A stretch of DNA of 29,152 nucleotides, taken from NCBI GenBank assembly GCA_943704525.1, contig CALSCQ010001263.1:1-29152 (forward strand). Reading direction: 5' to 3'. This document shows positions 21,551-29,152 of this stretch, piece by piece. The translations under genes and the position numbers were made by a program. Numbering within the stretch: position 1 is the first letter of the stretch; each line of letters starts with the position of its first letter. The notes beneath the pieces were generated by a model. The model made no database searches and was not told where the DNA came from. It was given only the letters and a program-made list of their open reading frames with translations. Source of the stretch: Pigoraptor vietnamica. Lineage: Eukaryota; Opisthokonta; Filasterea.

Positions 21551-22906
21551 TCACCGAGGGAGAACCCTCCGCACAAACGGCCGTATCGCCGGGTGTTCGG
21601 CGACGGCGCGTATCGGAAACTGCCGACCCGTGCACAACGGGCGCGGCCACGACCACGCCGGCACCCACACGCACGTCGCCCCCTCCTTCCACTCCTCCGC
21701 CGTCAGACGCGGCACGAGTTCCCTCTCCACCGCGTCCATCGCCGCGCCCCTCTCCGCCCCGCTCGCCCTGTTCAGCGCATCCCAGTCCACCTGCGACGCG
21801 ACGTCCATTCCAAGGAACAACGCCACCCAGTGCGCCGCAACGTCGGGATCGGCGAAGGGTACCGTGACGTCACCGTCCCCGCGTATCGCCCTAACGACGG
21901 CACGGACATCCTCCAGGCCCAGTCGCGTGCGCATCCACGCCGGCAAGAGGTCGTTGTAACGCGCGCGTAACGAGGCCTGCGTCCGGTTTGGCATTTCTAC
22001 CGCAATGTCCTTCCATCGCCGCGCGTGCTTTTCCACCAGCACCATCAGCCTCTCCAGCTCTTCACGACGGTACGGCGCCCGCGCCACTCGCCGCCCAGAT
22101 ACCACCGATTCAAACGTTCGCCGGCACATCGCGGGCGTCCGTGACCCACCGACATGCCTCGCCACCGACACCCAGTCGCGCTTGTGCGCCGTAACGCCCT
22201 CAAGCAGCCGCTTGCGTTCCTCGTCCGACCACGCGCGATCCACGCCCGACTTGAGCGACTCGTACCGCGCCTTCAGAGCCTGCCTCGACCTCGAGTACCC
22301 AAACGACCACACCAGCTCCTTCCAATCGATGCGGTCGTGCGCGGCCGCATACGCAAGAATGGCGGCGTCCTCTTCTCGTGTGAAAGTGCCTTCGCGTCGT
22401 CGCGGGTCCAGCACACTACGAAAACGCAGCTTGATGGCATCGGAGTCCATCCCAAGCGCTTTGCCGACGTCCGACCACGATGCGCCCTCCTTCAGCATCG
22501 TGAGTATGCGGGCGTCGTCCTCGCGCGAGAATAACTTCGAGCGCCGGTAACTGCGCAAGGGCGCGCTTGGGTCGAGCGACGCGCGCAGCTCATCGGTCAG
22601 GTATGGCCGCCTGACGTGTGCGGTCGCAGGGGCCTCACGTGCCTCCCGTGCCTCTCCGCGCGCCACTTGGTCACGCCGACCTCGCGAAGGGGCTTCGTAG
22701 TATGCTTTCTTGGCGCGTTCGTACAACGGAGTGGCCACGAGATTGGCCCAAGAGGGTGCTGGAGGGCGCCACTCGGGACCGCTCCACTTCGCAAAGTCGG
22801 CATCCGCAAGGGGCTTCAGGCGTGCGTACGCGCGCGTGGGAAGGCGAACAGAATTGACGACAGCGACGCAAAGACGACGGAGAGGGAGTGCGCGTGGCAG
22901 TGACAT
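21551..22906 (-). CDS. Myb/SANT-repeat protein, possible mitochondrial presequence
   Basis: A single open frame from ATG 22906 gives 451 residues. The N-terminus MSLPRALPLRRLCVAVVNSV is basic and acid-free, as in mitochondrial presequences. Four Myb-like tri-helical units follow, marked by SWSDVGKALGM..LRFRSVLD, DWKELVWSFGYS..LKARYESL, DWVSVARHVGGS..CRRTFESV and RWKDIAVEMPNR..LRARYNDL. Each has the spaced aromatic residues and the basic third helix of SANT/Myb domains that bind DNA. The C-terminal 120 residues are unassigned. The last 45 codons look less natural, and a GTGCGTGTGG...GTCGGCAG pair near 21655-21600 could be a small intron, so the C-terminus is uncertain. A nucleic-acid-binding role is inferred; mitochondrial location is a guess from the N-terminus. 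The gene is divergent from the receptor kinase. Confidence 0.7.
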   Translation of the reverse strand: MSLPRALPLRRLCVAVVNSVRLPTRAYARLKPLADADFAKWSGPEWRPPAPSWANLVATPLYERAKKAYYEAPSRGRRDQVARGEAREAREAPATAHVRRPYLTDELRASLDPSAPLRSYRRSKLFSREDDARILTMLKEGASWSDVGKALGMDSDAIKLRFRSVLDPRRREGTFTREEDAAILAYAAAHDRIDWKELVWSFGYSRSRQALKARYESLKSGVDRAWSDEERKRLLEGVTAHKRDWVSVARHVGGSRTPAMCRRTFESVVSGRRVARAPYRREELERLMVLVEKHARRWKDIAVEMPNRTQASLRARYNDLLPAWMRTRLGLEDVRAVVRAIRGDGDVTVPFADPDVAAHWVALFLGMDVASQVDWDALNRASGAERGAAMDAVERELVPRLTAEEWKEGATCVWVPAWSWPRPLCTGRQFPIRAVAEHPAIRPFVRRVLPR

Positions 22907-23163
22907 AGTGTGCGCACGCACAGTCGAAAGGCATCCCTCAGAGGAAAAAGAAAGGGCACCGACAGTTCACGAGTAGTGACGCCGTGCCTCATCCGGGGTG
23001 GTGGTAGTAACTTCACACTGCCACCACAGTGGCTATTTTTTTTTGTTTTTGGAAACGGGACTCTGAGGGGCGACATCTCAAAGGCTGGACTTAGCCGGTC
23101 TCTGCGGGTCCGCAAGGAGCAACGGCCCTTACGGCGTGCAGCGCCTCGTCGGCAGCCGCAACA
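22907..23163. promoter_or_regulatory. Divergent promoter region
   Basis: This 257-base gap separates the Myb-repeat gene start from the earliest supported exon of the receptor kinase. It includes a T-rich run near 23036-23050. No specific element is recognised, and an undetected 5' exon of the kinase could overlap it. Confidence 0.35.
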
Positions 23164-23278
23164 ATGGGGGACCGTCTCTACCGCGTTGGGATGGTCACAG
23201 GTGCGCGGCAGTACAGCGAGTCAGATGTCAACACTAAACTGTGCGGCGTCAGTGTTTATGTGAGTGAGTGTGCTCTGT

Positions 23279-23315
<37 letters not shown>

Positions 23316-23950
23316 CGTGAGTGTATGCTTGTGCGTGTGCGTGTGCGTGTGCATGTGTGCGTGTTGAGAGTATTCGCCTTCTGTGCTCATTGGCGTCCTG
23401 CCGTGGTTCTCGCAGGGCGGCGGCTTGGCGGGGAAGGACTTGGTGGGTGCATTTATCGGGATGCGTGACACATGCACGACTCACGCACGCACACACGCAA
23501 GCTTGCGCAATACCGCTATCTCTCTCTCTCTCTCTCTCGTCAGTGCGTTCAACCTCTACGGGTGCCACGAACTGAGCTCCCTCTCCACTGTGCATACCCA
23601 CTGACCTCGCGTGCCCCAGCTGGACGCCATTGTCGGGCCGGCGTGCTCTTCGGAAGCAACCGCGCTGATGCCCATTGCGGGCGTGTACGGCCTTCCCGTC
23701 GTGTCGTACGGCGCAGCCGCTTCGGAGCTCTCCAACAAAGGTGCTCGCGGCGTCAACTCACGGCGATTGTTTCGCTGTGTTTCTTCGCGTGTGCGAGATG
23801 TCTCCCATTGCTCTGGCGTTGAATTTGACATGGACTCTCTCTGAACCCCTCTTCTCTGACGCACTACAGGGGTATACACTTTGTCTGCATCCCTGCCGTT
23901 ACACTTCCCTTGCCGTTACCCCCCTTTCGTTACACCGCGCCGTTAACCCT

Positions 23951-23984
<34 letters not shown>

Positions 23985-25250
23985 TTCGCACTACGCAGCC
24001 GTGTACCCGTTCTTCATGAGGACACACCCCACGCAAGAGTACGAAACCGCAGCGCCACTCGCCCTCGCCAAGCACTTTGGGTGGACCGAAATGGTGAGCT
24101 GCGCGCGTGACTGCCGTTGCGCTGCCTCGAGGCTCCCCGTTTGCATGTCGTTCTACCCAATTGCATGGCACGTGGCGCCTCTCATCTCTGACGCGATGGT
24201 GCTGGCCTTGCGCCGTGGACGTCGCAATCTTCTGCTGCTGTCTCCAGTCCGCGCATCGAGCCCGCTGTTGTCTGGCACGCACGCTGACACACGCGCGCGC
24301 ACGAACACGCACACGCACGCAGGCGATTATCTCGATGGACACCTTTCCGTTCCCAAGCAGCCTGCGTCACGTGGCAAGCGTGCTGGGCATCACAATCACC
24401 GCGGACGTTGTTGTGGCGGATCGCCCGGACGGCAGTGGAAACTACAGCGACCCGCTCGATCTTGTTCGCGACACGGGCACGCGCGTCATCTTCAGCTATG
24501 CGTACTTCGGTGAGTGCGGCTGTGCGTGTATCTACATGCGCGCATGCGTTTGTGCGTGTGAGTGAGTGCATGCGTATATTCGTGTGTGCGCGCTCGTGTA
24601 TGGGCGCGTGTGGCGAGCGTGTGTGCGAGCGTGTGCGGTTATTGTAAGTGATGTATGAAGTCTATGCTTGTATGTCAAATGGGCCGTTGGGGGGCTCTAA
24701 AGAGGTCGTCGGTGTGCGGGTGAGTGCGTACCTTGAGCTGATCACGTGACGCTCCCAGCAACGGGGTTGGCCGTGCTGCGTCAGGCGGTGGCGAAGGGCC
24801 TCGTGGGCTCAGGTTACCAGTGGTGGGTGCGAATGGTCGTTCGCTTTAACGTGCCGTGTGTGCAAGCGCACACGCACAACGGCCGCGATCGCCCGCAAGT
24901 CGCACGCGTTATCTGAAGCAAATATCTCCCTTGCACAATGTTCTCTCTCCGGTGTGAGCGCGGCAGAGCCGGACCTTCCGCGCAGGCCTGGTACCTTGCG
25001 TGAGCGTGTGCGCATGCTGACCCGCGCCGCCCGTTGGGCTCGCAGGATCCTTGGGTTTGCGATGTACGACAGCACGCTATGGCCGATGCGCAATACCCTC
25101 TTCAACGCCACGCACCGGTGGGCACGTGACAGTTGTCGCGCGCCGTTGTCACAATATCTGCGCTGTGTTACGTTCGCCACTCGCAATGCAATGGCGGCCG
25201 TGGACCCAAGATTCACACGCGCACCATGTAATTCCCACGCCTCATTTCCA

Positions 25251-25288
<38 letters not shown>

Positions 25289-28200
25289 CACTCACACACA
25301 CACACCCCGTCCCCATTCACTAATACGGAGCTCTCTACGTCCTGTGCGATGTGCAGCTGGATGGACCTGTTTGCAGGCACCTTAGGCACGCGCGTTACCA
25401 CTGTCGGTGGCAATGCAACGCTCCTCCAGCGCGTTATCCAGGTGCGTGTGCATGCGCGCCGCAATGAGACCATCGACCACTGCGGCGTCGAGGCTTGTCA
25501 GGGGCCGTTATGGCTGCGTGCCGTCCGTTTCGTCCCCCTTTTCCCTGTTGCTGACCCAGCAAAACTCACCGCTGTTGTGCAGAGATGGAACAGCCTCAAT
25601 CTGACGTCTTTCGCGCCCGAGAATCCGACGGCAGTGCCTACGGCGGGGGTTGCGGCGAACGGAGAGCCGACGGGAGGGCTCGCGCTCACGGGATCGCTCG
25701 CTTTCGATGCGGTAGGTTGCCGGCCGAGTCCGTGCGTGCTTGTGTGCGCGTATATGGGCGTACTTGTGCGTGTGTGTGCGTGCGTGCACGTACATGCGTG
25801 AGTGTGTGTGCGTGAGAGTGGAGTGCTCGACCCCTGACGCGCGGGCTGTCGGCTGCAGGTGACCGTGATCGCACGCGCCTTCCACCGCCTGCTGTACGAT
25901 CTCCACGGTGAGAAGAACCACGCGGACGCCTACGCCCTTATGCTCGCGCAGACATTTCTCGGCGTCGGAGGGAACGTTTCGTTTGATACGAACGGGGATA
26001 TCATTGCGATACGAAAAGCGGTGCAGCTGCGCGTGGACGTCAGCGTGGTAGGCGCCTGTCATTTTCAGTCACTGTTGGCTCGGTGGATAACACACACACA
26101 CGCACACACACACAGACAATTGCATACGCACAATCACACACGCACGCGCGCATGCACACACACACACACTCACTCAATTACATACACACACGCGCACACA
26201 CACACGCATTGCACAACACACATACGCGCTCAGCGCACTCAAGCACACATCGAGAGTGCCTTGTCGTTCACAGTCTGGGTTACTTGCACCGCAGGCGCCT
26301 GGTTCTCCCCTCCGTTTCTACAAGCACGACTGGGGCAGCATTGCCTTTGCTCCGGGCTTTGTGCCGTCACTTGCTGACATGTCGTCACAGCCTGACGCGC
26401 GCGGATGGGTTGGGATGCAGTGGCACGGGCCCAACAACAACACCGTCCCCGTCGCATGTGAGTGATAGCTGCGGTCACGTGCTGGGTGCTCTGTAGCTTT
26501 CTGCAGTGACCTGCAAGCAAACATGCGCGTGCTTCTGCGTCACTTATTGCGGCGAATGGGTCGATCCACGTTGTTCCAAACTAGCGCTCCCCATAGTCAC
26601 TCACCTCCGCGGCGCAGTCACGTGCTCACCGGCGTGCGGCACTGGTGGCACGTGCGTCTCGCACAACAAGTGCGCGTGCTCCGCTGGCTTCACGGGGGTG
26701 TACTGCGATAAGAGTGAGCATCAGCGCACGTGCGCTCATGTATGTGTGTCCATACACTCTTTCTGCATGTGTTTGTGTGCCTACACCGACCGTGGTATAT
26801 CAGGACGTGTGTTTGTGCGCCCGTACACCTGTCCTGCATGGGTGTGAGCGTTGAGTCCTTCTTTTCGGCTTGAATGCCTCATGGTGCTGCAACGCGCGCG
26901 AGTGTGACGCGTGCATCAGACGAGTGTTGACGTGTCACTCCTTCGTATGTTCTCACCTTTCCACACGCCCCGCCCTCCCATAGTGCTCGCGGTGTTCACG
27001 ACGTCCTCCACCAAGACAACAAACACACTGGCCATTGCACTCCCCATCGCCCTCTGCGCCGGTCTCGTCGCGGTCGCCGTCGTCCTTATCCGCCATTACA
27101 CCACGCGCCGCTCGCGCCAGTTGATGAACGACCGGCGTTACTACGTCCATCCCGCCGAAGTAACCCTCGGCGACATGATCGCGGAGGGCTCGTTTGGGGT
27201 CGTCTACAGGTGGGCGTGGGGTTGGGGTTAGAGCAAGGCTGCAAGCAACAGCGCTGTTGCTGTCTGGCAATTGGTGGCGCTCTCTGTTACTGCTCAGCCC
27301 TCCAGTTACCCGCATGCGTTAGTGCTCGCGCCACCACTCTCTCTGTTTGCCACCCCGACACATGCGAAGAATCCCGCGCGCAACGACATGCGCGGGCTGG
27401 CGAATTCACTGCAACCCCTCCCGCCCCACGGATCGCACGCAGAGCTTCGTTTCGCGGCACCACCGTGGCTGCGAAAGTGCTCAAGGTGAAGGACAGCGCC
27501 GCCGCAAACGGCGACAAGAACGCGTCTTCGCGCTTCGACCAGTCGCTGTTTGCGACGGAGGCGCGGAGGCCGTCCCGCACCCTCGTGCGCAACGCGATCG
27601 GTGCGGGCTTCATGTCCACCCTCGGCACCCGGACGCAGTGAGTGTCTGGACGGGGTTGTGTGCGTTCCGTTTGATCCGAAGTCTTGTCGTTACGCAATGT
27701 GTAGTATGTCTCTCTGCCCAATTGTCAATCAGTTCAATATCTCTATCTCTCTGTGCGCAGTCACTGTCTGCATTGTGGCTGTTGTTCCTACATTTGTGTG
27801 TGTTTAATGTGTGGTGTTGATGTGTGTGTGTTTGTGTCTGTGTAAACTTGTTTGTGTGTGTGCGTGTGTGCTCTAATATATATATGTGGTGTTGATGTGC
27901 GTGTGTGTGTCTGTGTAAACTTGTTTGTGTGTGTGCGTGTGTGCTCTAATATGTGGTGTTGATGTGTGTGTGTGTGTCTGTGTAAAGTTGTTTGCGTGTG
28001 TGCGTGTGTGCCTTGCTGGCTCGCATGCTTCACGTGAGGCATTACCCCGCATTCGCGTTCATGCCTCTGTGCCTTGATGTCGTCACTCTGACGCTGTCTC
28101 GGCTGCGTTGTGCAGGAACAATCGCAACGAAGAGAAGGCGTTTGAGAGCGCAAAGGCGGACTTCTTCAACGAGGTCGACTTGCTGTCGGGGTTCAGGTGC

Positions 28201-29083
28201 GTAACACAACGGTGTGGTGGTAACGGCAGCGACTGCTTTCAGCCGACCGTCAGTTCGATTTGCACTCCCTACGCTTGTTGGCATCGTCTTCTTTTCCTTC
28301 GCTTGCGAATATGGTGGGCGCTCCCACGCACACTACCGTGCACACGCACGCACAACGCCACGCCACGCCCTAATGTCCCCGCGCACCCCGTAGGCACCCG
28401 CACATCGTACTTTACATGGGCTTCACGTGCTTGGTGAGTCGCGTGCTGGATGGGTTAACGTGCAAGGTGTTGACGCGCCTTGCCGAATCACGTGAGCGCC
28501 CGTCGTGCTCATCCTGCCTCTGTGCGCTTGTGTGCGTTGCACTGAGCACGTCTGTGTTCAACTGCGCAGCCGCCGCTGTCTCGGGGCAATTGGCCGCGCT
28601 TCTGCATCATTCAGGAGGTGTGTGTTTGTGACCATGCCCTCAAATCCCTCGTATGCATGCACAGCCATGCCCTCCGATAGAGTACACCCCTCCTGCGTAC
28701 GCGCTGTGCTAGCACATCGATGCGCACGCATGCACGATACCGCACACACTCACGCGTACGACCGTTTGTACCGCTATGAAGAGTGCATGTTCTTGTGTGT
28801 GGTGGCCGCTTACCCCCCCCCCCCCCCCCGCTCCGCAGTACTTGGGCGGCGGCAATCTCCAGACCTACCTCCGGGACCACAGGGGTGACATAGCCTGGCT
28901 CACCAAGCTGCGGATGGCGCGGTGAGTGCGCGTCACCCTCACCTTTGCAAACTCGGTGTCTGGCGCAGGCTGTCCACTTGCGTCCACTGACACCCTTTGG
29001 TGTGTCGGCTCGCGTGCGCGGCGCAGGGATGCGGCTGCCGGCATCGAGTACCTGCACCGCTGCAATCCGCCGGCCATTCACAG
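23164..29083 (+). CDS. Receptor kinase: ANF-receptor ectodomain, EGF, transmembrane, TKL-type kinase (3' partial)
   Basis: In-phase exons: 23620-23740, 23999-24093, 24323-24509, 24759-24822, 25046-25117, 25357-25441, 25583-25711, 25859-26047, 26295-26457, 26618-26713, 26984-27209, 27443-27637, 28116-28196, 28394-28433, 28570-28617, 28839-28921 and 29027-29083, running off the end. Two weaker 5' exons are 23164-23259 (YRVGMVTG) and one from 23416 (GGGLAGKDLV). The ectodomain is a periplasmic-binding-like ANF receptor fold: LDAIVGPACSSEATALMPIA, VVSYGAAASELSNK, FFMRTHPT, LAKHFGWTEM, SGYQWILGF, FAGTLGTRV, FLGVGGNVSFDTNGD. Then come an EGF module (CSPACGTGGTCV..CACSAGFTGVYC), a membrane segment (TLAIALPIALCAGLVAVAVV) and a kinase with GSFGVVY loop, VAAKVL lysine, FFNEVDLL helix-C Glu, HPHIVLYMGFT, YLGGGNLQTYL and EYLHRCNPPAIHR at the catalytic loop. 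Such receptors sense small ligands and phosphorylate Ser/Thr or Tyr. About 40 residues near the N-terminus and the signal peptide are not located. Confidence 0.8.
23260..23362. repeat. (TG)n tract at an intron donor
   Basis: The tract starts with donor GTGAGTGAG at 23260 and runs on as a TG repeat, inside the receptor kinase gene. Confidence 0.85.
23952..23984. repeat. Poly-C tract of 33 bases upstream of an acceptor
   Basis: A run of 33 C lies 15 bases before exon 23999-24093 and serves as its polypyrimidine tract. The length is prone to assembly error. Confidence 0.95.
24283..24322. repeat. CA-rich tract ending at an acceptor
   Basis: CA/CG repeat leads straight into the acceptor CACGCAG before exon 24323-24509. 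Confidence 0.75.
25253..25305. repeat. (CA)n microsatellite in intron
   Basis: CA tract inside the 25118-25356 intron of the receptor kinase gene. Confidence 0.9.
26090..26245. repeat. (CA)n microsatellite in intron
   Basis: An interrupted CA tract fills the 26048-26294 intron of the receptor kinase gene and leads toward its acceptor. Confidence 0.9.
27805..28012. repeat. Three-copy minisatellite of 67-73 bases in intron
   Basis: The landmark TGTAAA[CG]TTGTTTG recurs at 27841, 27914 and 27981, each followed by TGTGTGTGCGTGTGTG; the first two copies then have CTCTAATAT and TGGTGTTGATGTG. A TATATATA expansion explains the longer first unit. It lies in the long 27638-28115 intron within the kinase domain. 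Confidence 0.9.
28813..28829. repeat. Poly-C tract upstream of an acceptor
   Basis: A 17-base C run lies shortly before the acceptor of exon 28839-28921. Confidence 0.95.
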
Positions 29084-29152
29084 GTGGGAGCACGCGGCGC
29101 GAAGGAGCCCGCTACCCTGTCCCCTGTTGCGACACGGAGTTATTCCCCCCCC

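Noticed and set aside
25442-25582. Open reading through this stretch in the receptor kinase gene
   Set aside because: The frame is open, but a GTGCGT donor and GTTGTGCAG acceptor fit in phase 0 and give LLQRVIQRWNSL, which suits the ANF-receptor pattern better.
26507-26617. Upstream extension of the EGF exon of the receptor kinase
   Set aside because: An acceptor at 26505-26506 keeps the same phase, but it would leave a 49-base intron and an odd Cys-rich leader; kept only as an alternative.

Overview
The window is GC-rich nuclear DNA from a unicellular eukaryote. The genes use the standard code and are split by GT-AG introns with donors such as GTGAGT, GTGCGT and GTGGGT. They encode EGF, laminin-G, PA14 and ANF-receptor domains, a Golgi glycosyltransferase and a TKL-type receptor kinase. 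No bacterial, organellar or viral block is evident. The repertoire suits a free-living flagellate such as an apusomonad or a unicellular relative of animals, but the lineage cannot be fixed from sequence alone. Long (CA)n/(TG)n tracts lie in many introns and make large false ORFs rich in His/Thr or Cys/Val.

Layout, left to right: the 3' exons of an unrecognised gene (55-1338, +); a B4GALNT3/4-like glycosyltransferase with a PA14 domain (1674-5681, -); a 2.9 kb intergenic region with a cluster of CArG-like boxes and an odd AT-edged block; a signal-peptide protein joining an amidoligase domain to EGF and laminin-G domains (8550-13530, +); a type I membrane protein with an acidic dileucine tail (14283-16928, +); the remains of a 20-residue leucine-rich repeat array (about 17351-17800); a coiled-coil protein with a possible mitochondrial presequence and an unresolved frame change (18070-18947, -); an EFCAB11 orthologue (19286-20794, +); a Myb/SANT-repeat protein (21551-22906, -); and a receptor kinase with ANF-type ectodomain, EGF, one transmembrane segment and a TKL kinase domain that runs off the right end (about 23164-29083, +).

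Four of the genes act in the secretory pathway or at the cell surface: glycan synthesis, a secreted matrix-like enzyme, a sorted membrane glycoprotein and a ligand-binding kinase. This looks like shared cell-surface biology rather than an operon-like system. The most novel item is the amidoligase-EGF-laminin-G protein: a predicted ATP-dependent amide-bond ligase with its sequence motifs intact, carried on a chain built like an extracellular matrix protein. Exon joins were worked out by hand from splice sites and reading phase; where a join is uncertain the entry says so.
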